Source: Pelagibacteraceae bacterium AG-426-L23 (GTDB lineage Bacteria > Pseudomonadota > Alphaproteobacteria > Pelagibacterales > Pelagibacteraceae). Taken from it: DNA of 64,000 bases. Made by a program: the position numbers and the translations under genes. Every line of letters begins with the position of its first letter. The stretch's first letter is position 1. The notes below the pieces were generated by a model that was not told the origin of the DNA, made no database searches, and was given only the letters and a program-made list of their open reading frames with translations. Below are positions 44,428 through 55,973 of this stretch, piece by piece. Location: assembly GCA_003213115.1 (NCBI GenBank), contig QCNU01000001.1:496001-560000 (forward strand), in the 5' to 3' direction.

Positions 44428-45488
44428 AAAGATCTATTTAAACTAAATTCAGTAAGATTTTGCAAAACTGTTTTTTCTTGACTATCTTCAAATATTCCCA
44501 GAGCATCTCGAGAAACATTTACGAAATACTCTGCTCTTTTTAGACTTTCTTGAACAGCTTTATATTTATTAATTAAAGATAAAGTTTCACTAAAATCATC
44601 CTCATTTCTTTTTTCTTTTTTTATAATTTCTAAAAGAAAATTTCTTTCTTCATTATTAGCTCTTTGAAAAATTATAATTAGCGGAAATGTAATTTTCCCT
44701 TCGTAAAAATCTTTACCTATTTCTTTACCGAAAATAATTTCTTTTGAATAATAATCTAAAGCATCATCAGCTATTTGAAAAGCTAGACCAAGATTTTTTC
44801 CATAAGATTCTAAAGCCTCTTTTTCTTTTTCATTGCTTCCCGCAAGACAAGCGCCCGTCCTTGTTGCTGCAGCAAACAAAGATGCCGTTTTTAAATTTAT
44901 TATCTTCAAGTAAGTTTCCTCTAAAAGATCAGCTTCTCCTTTATGCTGAAGTTGTAAAACTTCTCCTTGTGCAATTTTTGCCGATGTGGATGATAAAAGT
45001 TTCAGAATTTCAAGATCTCCATCATCGACCATAATTTCAAAACATCTACTCAATAAATAGTCACCAACTAAAATTGAAGACTGATTGCCCCAGATAGAAT
45101 TTGGAGTTTTTATACCTCTTCTTATTAAACTTTCATCAATAACATCATCGTGTAGCAATGTTGCCGAGTGTATCAACTCAACACATGAAGCCAAGTTAAC
45201 ATCTCTACTGCCTAAGTTATATCCAGCTAGTTTAGCCGAGCCTAAAGTAAGGAGCGCTCGCATTCTTTTACCACCTGAAGTAAAATGATGACTACTCATT
45301 TTGTTAATTAAATCAACTTTACTTTTAAGCTTTATTTCAATCAAATTTTCTACTTCTACAAGCTTGCCTGCAACTAAATTTTTTAAATCTAAATAGGCTG
45401 AGTTAACAGATTTTTTTAGTGGTATTACTGATCCCATTGGAGCCATTCTAGTTGATTTTTTTAACAATAAGTTTTTTAATTTAATCAC
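44424..45488 (-). CDS. ispB: polyprenyl diphosphate synthase (long-chain, IspB-like)
   Basis: GGKRMRALLTLG, LLHDDVIDES, GLAFQIADDALDY. Confidence 0.93.
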   Translation of the reverse strand: MIKLKNLLLKKSTRMAPMGSVIPLKKSVNSAYLDLKNLVAGKLVEVENLIEIKLKSKVDLINKMSSHHFTSGGKRMRALLTLGSAKLAGYNLGSRDVNLASCVELIHSATLLHDDVIDESLIRRGIKTPNSIWGNQSSILVGDYLLSRCFEIMVDDGDLEILKLLSSTSAKIAQGEVLQLQHKGEADLLEETYLKIINLKTASLFAAATRTGACLAGSNEKEKEALESYGKNLGLAFQIADDALDYYSKEIIFGKEIGKDFYEGKITFPLIIIFQRANNEERNFLLEIIKKEKRNEDDFSETLSLINKYKAVQESLKRAEYFVNVSRDALGIFEDSQEKTVLQNLTEFSLNRSF

Positions 45489-45584
45489 AAGTGACGCACC
45501 TTTAATTCAACTAGAAGTAGCGAATAAAAATATTAAAATTTAAATATAGTACTGATATAAGTATTTAGTTTTAATCATTAAAAT

Positions 45585-46397
45585 ATGTTTTGGATTTTCA
45601 AAAAAAAGAAGGTGATACCACACGTAAGACTAAGCGGTATAATTGGCTCTGCAGGCAGGTTTAAACAGGGCATGGATCTCTCTGGCCAACAGGAACTTTT
45701 ACGTAAAGCTTTTTCATTCAAAAAGCCAAAGCATGTAGCTATTTCAATTAATTCGCCAGGAGGATCTCCAGTTCAATCTCACTTGATATACAGCTTTATA
45801 AGACAACTAGCAGATGAGAATAAAACTAAAGTTATTATTTTTGCTGAGGATGTTGCTGCATCAGGAGGTTATTTTATTGCATGTGCTGGTGATGAAATTT
45901 ATGCAAATTCAAGCTCTATCATAGGTTCAATAGGAGTAATAACAGCCTCTTTTGGTTTTAAGGAAATGATAAAAAAAATTGGAGTAGAAAGAAGAATATA
46001 TACTGCAGGAAAAAACAAAAGCACGTTAGACCCTTTTGTTGAGGAGAAGGAAGAGGATGTTCAAAGATTGAAAAAACTTCAATTGGAATTACATGGACAT
46101 TTTATAAAAGTTGTTGAAAAAAGTAGGGGAAAAAAATTAAAAGAACCAGAAAAAAATAATATATTTACAGGGGAATTCTGGTCAGGTGAAACCGCTCTAA
46201 AATTAGGATTAATTGATGGAATAGGCAACGCAGATCAAACTCTTAGAGAAAAATTTGGCAAAGATGTTGTCATTAAAAAATTCGAAAAACCTAAAGGCTT
46301 TATCGCTAAAAAACTCTCGTCCTCTTTAGATAACCAAATTGATAATTTAGCTAATGTTTTAGAGGAAAGAGCGATGTGGCAGAAATTTGGTTTATAA
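45585..46397 (+). CDS. S49 family peptidase (SppA/SohB-like)
   Basis: AISINSPGGSPVQSHLIYSFIRQLA, FAEDVAASGGYFIACAGDEIYANSSSIIGSIGVI. Confidence 0.94.
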   Translation: MFWIFKKKKVIPHVRLSGIIGSAGRFKQGMDLSGQQELLRKAFSFKKPKHVAISINSPGGSPVQSHLIYSFIRQLADENKTKVIIFAEDVAASGGYFIACAGDEIYANSSSIIGSIGVITASFGFKEMIKKIGVERRIYTAGKNKSTLDPFVEEKEEDVQRLKKLQLELHGHFIKVVEKSRGKKLKEPEKNNIFTGEFWSGETALKLGLIDGIGNADQTLREKFGKDVVIKKFEKPKGFIAKKLSSSLDNQIDNLANVLEERAMWQKFGL

Positions 46398-47285
46398 ATG
46401 CCAAACAAAAATAAAAAAATTGAAAAAAATAAAAAACCTTTATCATTTCAAGATATCATAATGAATCTTCAAAAATTTTGGGGAAAATATGGATGTGTTA
46501 TTTTACAACCCTACGATATTGAGGTTGGTGCGGGAACATTTCATCCAGCAACCACATTAAGATCTCTGGGTAATAAACCATGGAAAGCTGCCTACGTTCA
46601 ACCGTCTAGAAGACCAACCGATGGTAGATACGGTAAAAATCCAAATAGACTTCAGCATTATTATCAGTATCAAGTGATAATCAAACCGTCACCAAAAAAT
46701 ATAAAACAAACTTACCTAAAGAGTTTGTCCGCAATCGGTATAGATGTCAAAAATCACGACATTAGATTTGTCGAAGATGATTGGGAAAGCCCAACATTAG
46801 GAGCGGCTGGTTTAGGCTGGGAAGTTTGGTGTGACGGTATGGAAATAACACAGTTCACATACTTCCAACAAATGACAGGTATAGAGTGTAAACCTGTACC
46901 AGTAGAACTTACTTATGGTCTAGAAAGATTGTGCATGTTTGTTCAGGGTAAAGATAATGTTTTTGATCTAGATTGGAATAATGACGGGGTGAAGTACAAA
47001 GAAGTGTTCCTCCAAGCTGAAAAAGAATTTTCAGCATATAACTTTGAATTTGCAAATACAGAAAACCTATTGAAAAATTTTGAAATAGTCGAGAAAGAAT
47101 GTTCCACACTTCTTGAAAAAAAACTTGCTTTACCAGCATATGACCAATGTTTAAAAGCAAGTCATCTATTTAATTTATTAGATGCAAGAGGAGTCATCGG
47201 TGTTGCAGAAAGAACAGGATATATTAACAGAATTAGAGAGCTTGCAAAGGGTTGCGGTGCAATGTGGTTAAATACACAAGTTTAG
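46398..47285 (+). CDS. glyQ: glycine--tRNA ligase alpha subunit
   Basis: [32 protein letters not shown]. Confidence 0.98.
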   Translation: MPNKNKKIEKNKKPLSFQDIIMNLQKFWGKYGCVILQPYDIEVGAGTFHPATTLRSLGNKPWKAAYVQPSRRPTDGRYGKNPNRLQHYYQYQVIIKPSPKNIKQTYLKSLSAIGIDVKNHDIRFVEDDWESPTLGAAGLGWEVWCDGMEITQFTYFQQMTGIECKPVPVELTYGLERLCMFVQGKDNVFDLDWNNDGVKYKEVFLQAEKEFSAYNFEFANTENLLKNFEIVEKECSTLLEKKLALPAYDQCLKASHLFNLLDARGVIGVAERTGYINRIRELAKGCGAMWLNTQV

Positions 47286-47288
47286 TTT

Positions 47289-49343
47289 ATGTCTGAATTT
47301 CTACTTGAACTTTATAGTGAAGAAATACCTCCAAATTTACAAACTGCCGCTAGAAAAGAATTAAAACTTAAAATACAAAAATCTCTTGAGGAAGAAGGTT
47401 TAAAATATGAGATGCTATTTGATTATTCATGCCCCACTCGACTAACAATTTGTATTAAAGGACTTCCAGAAAAGTTGAAAATTTTATCAAAAGAAATTAG
47501 AGGACCAAAAGTTGGTGTTCTAGATGATATTTTGAATAGATTTATAATGGCTCATAATGTCTCTAAAAAAGATGTTTTTGAGAAAGAAACCGATAAAGGC
47601 AATTTTTATTTTGTTAAAACCAAAGGTCAAGAAGCATTGACTAAAGATATATTGATCAAAATTATACTAAATTCCATATCTTCTTTGAACTGGAAGAAAT
47701 CAATGAAATGGGCTGATAATAATTTAATATGGGGAAGACCTTTAAGATCTATACTTGCAATATACAACAAAAAACTTCTACCGTTTAATTATGGACATTT
47801 AAGATCTACGGAAACAGTTATAGTAGAACAAGATATAATCAACAAGTATAAAAAAGTTAAAAACTTTTTTGAGTATCAAAGTTTTTTAAAAAATAATGAA
47901 ATTATACTAGACCATGATGAGAGAAAAACAAAAATATTAAAAAGATTTGAAGCTGTATGTAAATCTAAAAATTTCAAAGAGTCTTTTAACAATCGCCTTT
48001 TAGAAGAGGTTACAAATATAGTAGACAACCCAAACATTCTAGTTGTGGAATTTAATAAAGATTATTTGAAAATTCCTCAAGAAATAATTATCTCAACATT
48101 GGAAAATCAACAGAAATATTTCCCTCTTTTCAACAAAAAAGATGAACTTACAAATTATTTTTTAATTGTAGCCAATAAAGTTGATAAAAAAAATTTAATT
48201 AAAAGGGGAAATAAAAAAGTTGTGGAAGCTAGATTGTCAGATGCTAAATTTTTTTGGGATAAAGACAAATCCAAAAATTTAATAAAACAGATCGGAAAAC
48301 TAAAAACTATTACATTTTATGATAGGCTCGGAACAATTTACGATAAAACACAAAGACTAAGAAAATTAGCCTCAGTAGTTTCAGACCAATTAAATATTAA
48401 TAAAGAAAAAATAGAAGTAGCAGCCTCAATTTCCAAATCTGATTTATGTTCAGATCTCGTTGGTGAATATCCCGAGCTACAGGGAACTATGGGAAAGCAT
48501 TTTGCTCTATCACAGGGGTTTGAGTTAGATGTTGCTAATTCGATAAGTGAGCACTATCTTCCAATTGGATTAACTTCACCTGTTCCAAAAAAACCAATAA
48601 GCTATTCAATATCAATGGTAGATAGACTTGATACTTTAGTAGGATTTTTTTTAATTAATGAAAAACCAACTAGTTCAAAAGATCCATTTGCTCTAAGAAG
48701 ATCAGCTATTGGTTTACTTAGAATTTTAGTTGAAAATAAATTAAGTCTGAAACTTAGAGATCTTATAAATTATTCAATTACGTTATTTCAAGATCAAGGA
48801 GTAAAAATAGAAAATGAAAATACAGAGAGAGAAGTGTTAGATTTTTTTAAGGAAAGAATGAGAAATATATTAAGAGAAAAAAATATTAAAAATGATATAA
48901 TCGAAGCATCTATAAGCTCACATACTGGAGATAACTATTTAGACCTTTTAAAGAAAAGTGTGCTAATGAACAGATACATTAATAAGGATATTGGAAAAAA
49001 TGTAATTTACTCCTATAAAAGAGCATCCAATATACTTGATAACGAAAAAAAAGAAATTTTTGGTAAACCAGATGCAGTTCTTTTTAGAAAAGATGAAGAA
49101 AAAAGTCTTTTTGAAAAAATTAATGAAATACGTAAGGCTTTTACTGTTGAAGAAGATGATAAAAACTATGAGAATCTACTAATTCAACTATCCGAAATAA
49201 AAAGTTATACTGACAATTTTTTTGATAATGTTGTGGTAAATGATGAGAATCGTGATATTAAAAATAATCGATTAGAATTATTAAAAATGTTTTGTAAAAC
49301 ATTTAATAGTTTTATAGATTTTTCAAAATTAGAAGGTGCATGA
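47289..49343 (+). CDS. glyS: glycine--tRNA ligase beta subunit
   Basis: LLELYSEEIPPNLQ, GDNYLDLLKK and DPFALRRSAIGLLRIL. Confidence 0.97.
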   Translation: MSEFLLELYSEEIPPNLQTAARKELKLKIQKSLEEEGLKYEMLFDYSCPTRLTICIKGLPEKLKILSKEIRGPKVGVLDDILNRFIMAHNVSKKDVFEKETDKGNFYFVKTKGQEALTKDILIKIILNSISSLNWKKSMKWADNNLIWGRPLRSILAIYNKKLLPFNYGHLRSTETVIVEQDIINKYKKVKNFFEYQSFLKNNEIILDHDERKTKILKRFEAVCKSKNFKESFNNRLLEEVTNIVDNPNILVVEFNKDYLKIPQEIIISTLENQQKYFPLFNKKDELTNYFLIVANKVDKKNLIKRGNKKVVEARLSDAKFFWDKDKSKNLIKQIGKLKTITFYDRLGTIYDKTQRLRKLASVVSDQLNINKEKIEVAASISKSDLCSDLVGEYPELQGTMGKHFALSQGFELDVANSISEHYLPIGLTSPVPKKPISYSISMVDRLDTLVGFFLINEKPTSSKDPFALRRSAIGLLRILVENKLSLKLRDLINYSITLFQDQGVKIENENTEREVLDFFKERMRNILREKNIKNDIIEASISSHTGDNYLDLLKKSVLMNRYINKDIGKNVIYSYKRASNILDNEKKEIFGKPDAVLFRKDEEKSLFEKINEIRKAFTVEEDDKNYENLLIQLSEIKSYTDNFFDNVVVNDENRDIKNNRLELLKMFCKTFNSFIDFSKLEGA

Positions 49344-52003
49344 TGAACAAAGTAGTTTTTAGCTTTGATGACACAAAGATTAAAAAGTTAAAAAATAAAA
49401 GAAATATTTTAGGAGGAAAGGGAACAAACCTTGCTGAAATGGGCAAATTAGGCTTACCCGTACCTCCTGGTTTTATTATTTCAACTGAAGTTTGTGAAAT
49501 TTTTTATAAAAATAAAAAAAAATTACCTTCAAAAATCATAAAAGACATTGAAAAAGAATTAAAAAATATTGAAAAAAAATCTTCTAAGATATTTGGAGAT
49601 TTGAAAAATCCTCTTTTAATTTCTGTTAGATCTGGTGCGAGAATTTCAATGCCTGGTATGATGGATACTATATTAAATCTTGGTTTAAACGATAAAACGG
49701 TAGAAGCGCTCTCAAAAAAGACATCAAATGGGAGATTTGCCAAAGACAGTTACCGAAGATTTATTCAAATGTATAGCAATGTGGTTTTGGGTATAGGAAG
49801 TCATTTATTCGAGGAATTAATTGAAAATTATAAACTTACCAAAGGTGTTCTTTCAGACACAGAATTAGATGAGAGTGATTGGGATGGTTTGATAAAAAAT
49901 TTCAAAGAATTAATTGTAAGAGAGAGAAAAATTAATTTTCCACAAGATGTTAAAGAACAACTTTATGGAGCCATAAGCGCTGTATTTTTATCTTGGAATA
50001 GTCAAAGAGCTAAAACTTATAGAAAATTAAATCAAATCCCAGACCATTGGGGAACTGCTGTAAATGTTCAAACTATGGTTTTTGGAAATATGGGCGAGGA
50101 CTGTTCTACTGGAGTTGCTTTTACAAGAAATCCATCAACAGGTGAAAAAGCTTTTTTTGGTGAATATTTAATTAATGCCCAAGGAGAAGATGTAGTAGCA
50201 GGAACAAGAACTCCTCAGCATATAACAAAAAAAGCCAAGAATGAGTCTGGTTCAAAAGTTTTATCGATGGAAGAGGCTATGCCAAAAGTTTATCGTCAAC
50301 TCAAACTTATATTTGTTAAATTAGAAAAACATTATAGAGACATGCAAGATATAGAATTTACAGTTGAAAACAATAAACTTTGGATGTTACAGACTAGATC
50401 TGGAAAACGAACTGCAAAAGCAGCAATTAAAATTGCAGTTGATATGGTAAAGGAAAAATTAATTTCAAAAAAAGAGGCTATTCTAAGAATTGATCCAAAT
50501 ACTCTCGAAACTTTGTTACATCCAACATTGGATGAAAAAGTAGATAAAAAAATAATAGCCTCGGGATTACCAGCTTCTCCTGGAGCAGCAAGTGGAAAAG
50601 TAGTTTTTTCTGCTGAGGAAGCAGAAAAATTAAATGGAATGATGGAAGATACAATTTTAGTAAGAGTCGAAACTTCTCCAGAGGATATCCATGGTATGCA
50701 TGCAGCAAAAGGCATTCTTACCTCTCGAGGCGGAATGACAAGCCATGCAGCGGTAGTAGCTCGCGGAATGGGAAGACCGTGTGTTTCAGGTTCAGGAGAT
50801 ATCAATATTGATTATGAAACTAAACAATTTAAAGCAGGTAACGAAATAGTTAAGGAGGGAGAAATTATTACAATTGATGGAGGAAGCGGGAAAGTCATGC
50901 TTGGAACAGTTCCAACAGTTAAGCCCGAAATATCTGGCTACTTTTCAACTATAATGAAATGGGCAGATCAGTTTAGAAAATTAAAAGTAAGAACTAATGC
51001 TGAAACGGCAAAAGACACAAAAATTGCTAGAGAATTTGGCGCCGAGGGTATTGGCTTATGCAGAACTGAACATATGTTTTTTGATGAAGAAAGAATTTTG
51101 TCAGTAAGACAAATGATATTATCAAAGTCTATTAGTGATAGGAATATTGCCTTAGAGAAACTCATGCCACATCAAAAAAATGATTTTAAGGAAATATTTA
51201 AGACTATGCATGGATTACCTGTAACAGTAAGATTACTCGATCCGCCTTTACATGAGTTTTTACCAAAATCAGAGAAAGATGTTGAAGAAGTAGCAAGATC
51301 ATTAAATTTAGGAGCTAAAGAAATTAGAGACAGAATTGCAGAGCTTCATGAGCAAAATCCAATGTTAGGTCACAGAGGGTGTAGACTTGGTATCTCTTTT
51401 CCAGAAATATACGAAATGCAATGTAGAGCTATTTTTGAAGCTTTAGTTGAATGTAAAAAAGAAAAATCTAAATCTGCTATTGCTGAAATTATGATCCCTC
51501 TGGTTTCAACTGACTTAGAATTAAAAATATTAAGAGATCTTGTAAACAGGGTAGCTAAAGATGTGCAAATCAAAAATAAGTTAAAAATTGAATATATTGT
51601 TGGAACTATGATTGAGCTACCAAGAGCTGCATTACAAGCAAAGGCTATATCTAAATATGCAGATTTTTTCAGCTTTGGTACAAATGACTTAACACAAACT
51701 ACACTTGGGATAAGTAGAGATGACTCTGGAAAATTTTTAAATGATTACGTAGACCATAAAATTTTTAATAAAGATCCATTTGTTAGTATTGATGAAGATG
51801 GTGTAGGCGAACTTGTAGAAATTGCATCAAATAGAGGGAGAAAACAAAACAAAAAATTAAAATTAGGAATTTGCGGAGAACATGGCGGGGATCCAAAAAG
51901 TATAGAGTTTTGTTCTAAGTTAGGATTAAATTATGTTTCTTGCTCACCATTTAGAGTTCCTGTTGCTAGACTTGCAGCTGCTCAAGCACAATTAAGAAGA
52001 TAG
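49340..52003 (+). CDS. ppdK: pyruvate, phosphate dikinase
   Basis: LGGKGTNLAEMGKLGLPVPPGF, GGMTSHAAVVARGMGRPCVSG, GTNDLTQTTLG. Confidence 0.98.
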   Translation: MMNKVVFSFDDTKIKKLKNKRNILGGKGTNLAEMGKLGLPVPPGFIISTEVCEIFYKNKKKLPSKIIKDIEKELKNIEKKSSKIFGDLKNPLLISVRSGARISMPGMMDTILNLGLNDKTVEALSKKTSNGRFAKDSYRRFIQMYSNVVLGIGSHLFEELIENYKLTKGVLSDTELDESDWDGLIKNFKELIVRERKINFPQDVKEQLYGAISAVFLSWNSQRAKTYRKLNQIPDHWGTAVNVQTMVFGNMGEDCSTGVAFTRNPSTGEKAFFGEYLINAQGEDVVAGTRTPQHITKKAKNESGSKVLSMEEAMPKVYRQLKLIFVKLEKHYRDMQDIEFTVENNKLWMLQTRSGKRTAKAAIKIAVDMVKEKLISKKEAILRIDPNTLETLLHPTLDEKVDKKIIASGLPASPGAASGKVVFSAEEAEKLNGMMEDTILVRVETSPEDIHGMHAAKGILTSRGGMTSHAAVVARGMGRPCVSGSGDINIDYETKQFKAGNEIVKEGEIITIDGGSGKVMLGTVPTVKPEISGYFSTIMKWADQFRKLKVRTNAETAKDTKIAREFGAEGIGLCRTEHMFFDEERILSVRQMILSKSISDRNIALEKLMPHQKNDFKEIFKTMHGLPVTVRLLDPPLHEFLPKSEKDVEEVARSLNLGAKEIRDRIAELHEQNPMLGHRGCRLGISFPEIYEMQCRAIFEALVECKKEKSKSAIAEIMIPLVSTDLELKILRDLVNRVAKDVQIKNKLKIEYIVGTMIELPRAALQAKAISKYADFFSFGTNDLTQTTLGISRDDSGKFLNDYVDHKIFNKDPFVSIDEDGVGELVEIASNRGRKQNKKLKLGICGEHGGDPKSIEFCSKLGLNYVSCSPFRVPVARLAAAQAQLRR

Positions 52004-52831
52004 TTTTAAATTTAAACTAGTGTCAAAAGCTTTTGCGCTGTGAGTAAGTGAACCAATAGATATTCTATCGACATTAGTTTTAGATATTTTTTTGATATTT
52101 TTAAGATTAACATTTCCAGAATACTCAGTTTCATATTTATTTTTGCAAAGCTTCAAACATTTTCTTAAAGTTTTAACACTCATATTATCGAAAAGTATTC
52201 TTTTAAATTTCAGGCCTAAAACTATTTTTAATTGTTTTATATTTTCTATTTCAACAGTAACTATTTTTTTGGATTTATTTGCTTTTTTTATCAGTTTTTT
52301 TAAATTTTTTTCTGCATTAAAATGGTTATCTTTTATCAGAAATTCATCACTTAGATTGAACCTATGATTAAATCCTCCACCTTTTTTAACTGCATATTTT
52401 TCTAGAAGCCTTAGATTAGGAATAGTTTTTCTAGTACAGCATATTTTTGTTTTACTCTTACATTTTTTAACAAATTGGTTAGTAAAAGTAGCTATACCTG
52501 ATGCGTGATTTAGAAAATTGAGAGCAGTTCTTTCAGCGGCTAAAATAGATTTAATTTTTGCTGATACAATCGCTATAGTTTTACCTTTTTTTATTTTTGA
52601 ACCGTCTTTTACTTTTCTTTTAAATCTAGCCTTTTTATCAATAAGTAAAAAGGCATGTTTGCAAAAATCAATTCCCGCTATTATCCCGCTTTGTTTTGAA
52701 ATTATACTAGCTTCAGATTTTTTATTTTTATTTTTTAGCAGTTCTGTTGTTATGTCACCTTTAGGTCTTAGATCTTCTAAAAGGGCTTGTTTAACAATTG
52801 TCTTGATGTATTTCTGATTTATATTATGCAC
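51992..52831 (-). CDS. nadC: nicotinate-nucleotide pyrophosphorylase
   Basis: LLEDLRPKGDITTELL, AERTALNFLNHASGIATFTNQFV, CTRKTIPNLRLLEKYAVKKGGGFNHR. Confidence 0.97.
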   Translation of the reverse strand: MHNINQKYIKTIVKQALLEDLRPKGDITTELLKNKNKKSEASIISKQSGIIAGIDFCKHAFLLIDKKARFKRKVKDGSKIKKGKTIAIVSAKIKSILAAERTALNFLNHASGIATFTNQFVKKCKSKTKICCTRKTIPNLRLLEKYAVKKGGGFNHRFNLSDEFLIKDNHFNAEKNLKKLIKKANKSKKIVTVEIENIKQLKIVLGLKFKRILFDNMSVKTLRKCLKLCKNKYETEYSGNVNLKNIKKISKTNVDRISIGSLTHSAKAFDTSLNLKLSS

Positions 52832-52836
52832 TAAAA

Positions 52837-53826
52837 TTATCTGCCAATTTCAGCCATTCTTTTTACAGATCTTCTTGCTCTTGCAGCTATGTTATGACCG
52901 ATTTTAATTTCATTGGTTTCATTTTTGAGACAATCGTATATTTTTTTAAGAGTAATCTTCTTCATATAAGGACAGAGGTTGCAAGGTTTCACAAATTCGA
53001 CATTTGGATTTTCAACTTGAATATTATCGCTCATTGAACATTCCGTTACTAATAAAACTTTCTTAGGTTGGTTTTCTTTAACGTATTTGACCATATTTGA
53101 AGTAGATCCTGCGAAATCTGATGCACTTATTACATCCGGTGGACACTCGGGATGTGCAATAACTTTTATTTCAGGGTTTTGTTTCTTAATATCTTCAACT
53201 TCTTTTGCTGTAAATTTTTCGTGCACAACACAAGTTCCCTGCCATGATATAATTTTCACTTTTGTATTTTTTTGAACATAGTTAGCAAGATAATGATCTG
53301 GTAAGAAGATTACTTTATCTGAACCAAGAGACTCTACAACTTTAACTGCGTTTGCAGATGTACAACAAACGTCAGACTCTGCTTTTACATCAGCTGAAGT
53401 ATTTACATAAGAAACCACAGGTACTCCAGGATATTTTTCTTTAAGCATCACTACATCTTCACCCGTTATAGATGCTGAAAGAGAACAGCCGGCTTGCATA
53501 TCTGGTATTAATACTTTTTTTTCTGGATTCATTAATTTAGCTGTTTCAGCCATGAAGTGTACTCCACAAAGAACAATTATGTCCGCAGTTGTTTTTGCGG
53601 CCTCTACTGCTAAAGCAAGAGAGTCAGCAGCAATATCAGCTACCCCGTGATAGATCTCTGGTGTTTGGTAGTTGTGCGCAAGTATGACAGCATTTTTTTC
53701 TTTTTTAAGTTTGTTAATTTTCTCAATTAATGGGGCATGAAATTTCCATTCAACATCAGGAATTACCTTTGAGATTCTTTGATAAATCTCTGATATATTC
53801 TTATCAAGCTTCTGATGTGTAGACAT
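52837..53826 (-). CDS. nadA: quinolinate synthase
   Basis: VILAHNYQTPEIYHGVADIAADSLALAVEAA, MQAGCSLSASI, HPECPPDVISASDFAGSTSNM. Confidence 0.98.
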   Translation of the reverse strand: MSTHQKLDKNISEIYQRISKVIPDVEWKFHAPLIEKINKLKKEKNAVILAHNYQTPEIYHGVADIAADSLALAVEAAKTTADIIVLCGVHFMAETAKLMNPEKKVLIPDMQAGCSLSASITGEDVVMLKEKYPGVPVVSYVNTSADVKAESDVCCTSANAVKVVESLGSDKVIFLPDHYLANYVQKNTKVKIISWQGTCVVHEKFTAKEVEDIKKQNPEIKVIAHPECPPDVISASDFAGSTSNMVKYVKENQPKKVLLVTECSMSDNIQVENPNVEFVKPCNLCPYMKKITLKKIYDCLKNETNEIKIGHNIAARARRSVKRMAEIGR

Positions 53827-53887
53827 ACTTATTCTAGTTTACCAACTTGAAGTAAATTTGTCATTCCTTTATTGTCGCATAGTTTAC

Positions 53888-53972
53888 GCGGTCGTGCTGA
53901 AATTGGTAGACAGGCACGCTTGAGGGGCGTGTGGGTTTTCCCGTGAGAGTTCGAGTCTCTCCGACCGCACCA
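53888..53972 (+). tRNA. tRNA-Leu (anticodon GAG)
   Basis: GCGGTCGTGCTGAAATTGGTAGACAGGCACGCTTGAGGGGCGTGTGGGTTTTCCCGTGAGAGTTCGAGTCTCTCCGACCGCACCA; long variable arm, encoded CCA. Confidence 0.96.
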
Positions 53973-54016
53973 AATTATCGCATTGTAAATTTACAATACT
54001 AAAGTAATCAGTTGAT

Positions 54017-54151
54017 ATGGAAATATCTAAACCTATTAAAAGTAAAAAAACTAAGTTAAAAAAAACACCTTATTCACCTAAGGGTTATTTAATTTATTAT
54101 TTAGTTTTATGGACTATCGTTTTGTCTATTGCTTTTTCAATGAGTAAATAA
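54017..54151 (+). CDS. small single-TM hypothetical protein (44 aa)
   Basis: MEISKPIKSKKTKLKKTPYSPKGYLIYYLVLWTIVLSIAFSMSK: basic N-terminus then one hydrophobic helix. Confidence 0.55.
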   Translation: MEISKPIKSKKTKLKKTPYSPKGYLIYYLVLWTIVLSIAFSMSK

Positions 54152-54155
54152 TTTA

Positions 54156-55841
54156 CTAAAAAAGACCTTCGATCTCGCCTTTTTTATTTAGTTTAATTTT
54201 GTCTGCAGCTGGAGTTTTAGGCAACCCAGGCATAGTCATTATTGATCCGCAAATTACAACTATAAACTTAGCACCAGATGATAATCTTACTTCTCTTATA
54301 GTCAGAGCATGACCTGATGGAGCGCCTTTTAATTTAGAGTCTGTTGAAAAACTATATTGTGTTTTAGCAATACATACTGGAAATTTAATAAATCCAGCTT
54401 TTTCCATTTCATCAATTTGTTTTTTTATTTTATCATCACATTCTACGACATTAGCTCCATATAGCTCTTTTGCTATAACTTCTATTTTTTTTAAAATAGG
54501 AGTTTCATTTGTGTACAAATGTTTAAAATTATTTTTATTATTTTTTTTACAAATTTCTACAACATGATAAGCTAAGTTTTTAGCCCCCTTACTTCCATGG
54601 GACCAGTGCGTGCAAACGCTAAATTTTACTTTCATTTTATTACAATAATCTTCTATAATTTTAATTTCTTTTTCAGTATCAGTAATAAAATGGTTTATCC
54701 CTATAACAATATCTAAACCAAATTTTTTAATATTATTTATATGTCTCTCCAGATTAGGGAGACCTTTTTTGAGAGCATCTAAATTTTCTTTTTTAAGTTC
54801 ATCTTTTTCAATCCCACCATGCATTTTAAGTGCTCTTATAGTTGCAACCAATACAACACAATCTGGTTTGATACCCGCTTCTCTACATTTGATATTTAAA
54901 AATTTTTCAGCGCCTAGATCTGCACCAAAGCCTGCTTCAGTGATGACGTAATCAGATAGTTTTAAAGCTGTCTTTGTTGCAAGTATTGAATTGCATCCAT
55001 GAGCAATATTTGCAAATGGTCCTCCGTGTATAATAGCAAGATTATTTTCAAGAGTTTGAACTGCATTTGGTCTTATCGCTTCTTTTAAAAGCACTGTCAT
55101 TGGTCCTTGAGCATTTAAGTCTTTAGCGTAAATAGGTTTTTTATCTTTTGAATGTGCAATTGTAATATTTCCTATTTTTTCCTCTAAATCTTTTAAATTA
55201 TTTGATAAACAAAAAATTGCCATCACTTCTGAAGCAACTGTAATATCAAAACTATCATTTCTAGGTATATTATTTTTTAATTTATCTAGATTAATCTTTA
55301 TCGATCTAAGTGCACGATCATTTAAGTCAACAACACGTTTCCATAATATTTTTTCTGGATCTATATTTAACTTATTACCCCAATAGATATGATTATCTAT
55401 TAAAGCTGATAAAAGATTATGAGCAGATGTTATTGCATGAAAATCACCAGTGAAATGTAAATTGATTTGTTCCATAGGCACTACTTGAGAATAACCACCG
55501 CCAGCTGCTCCACCTTTCATTCCAAAGGAGGGACCTAAACTAGGTTCTCTTAAACAGACTATAGATTTCTTACCAATTTTATTTAAAGCATCATTTAATC
55601 CAACTGATGTTGTAGTTTTGCCCTCTCCTGCAGGAGTCGGGGTTATTGCAGTGACTAAAATTAAATTACTTTTTTTATTTTTTAATTTATCTATGTATTC
55701 TAAATTTAATTTTGCTATATGTCTTCCCATTGGACTAAAAGCAAAAGGTTTATCCGGAACTTTTACTTTTGCAAGCACTTCAGCAATCGGTTTCATTTTT
55801 GCAGCTCTAGCAATTTCAATATCAGATTTTACAATCTTCAT
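54156..55841 (-). CDS. fhs: formate--tetrahydrofolate ligase
   Basis: [42 protein letters not shown]. Confidence 0.98.
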   Translation of the reverse strand: MKIVKSDIEIARAAKMKPIAEVLAKVKVPDKPFAFSPMGRHIAKLNLEYIDKLKNKKSNLILVTAITPTPAGEGKTTTSVGLNDALNKIGKKSIVCLREPSLGPSFGMKGGAAGGGYSQVVPMEQINLHFTGDFHAITSAHNLLSALIDNHIYWGNKLNIDPEKILWKRVVDLNDRALRSIKINLDKLKNNIPRNDSFDITVASEVMAIFCLSNNLKDLEEKIGNITIAHSKDKKPIYAKDLNAQGPMTVLLKEAIRPNAVQTLENNLAIIHGGPFANIAHGCNSILATKTALKLSDYVITEAGFGADLGAEKFLNIKCREAGIKPDCVVLVATIRALKMHGGIEKDELKKENLDALKKGLPNLERHINNIKKFGLDIVIGINHFITDTEKEIKIIEDYCNKMKVKFSVCTHWSHGSKGAKNLAYHVVEICKKNNKNNFKHLYTNETPILKKIEVIAKELYGANVVECDDKIKKQIDEMEKAGFIKFPVCIAKTQYSFSTDSKLKGAPSGHALTIREVRLSSGAKFIVVICGSIMTMPGLPKTPAADKIKLNKKGEIEGLF

Positions 55842-55973
55842 TTTGACTCCTATATATAAAAAACTTTGTTATGTATAGGTGATTGCTAGGATCTAAAAAA
55901 GGAGGGTTTGAGTAGTTTGAGTTTTAAACCACCGTTTATCAAATCTTTATCTGAAAACTGAGCAAACTCAGGA

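Noticed and set aside
50332-50805. 157-aa minus-strand ORF inside ppdK
   Set aside because: Shadow ORF opposite a conserved gene; no recognisable domain or start signal.
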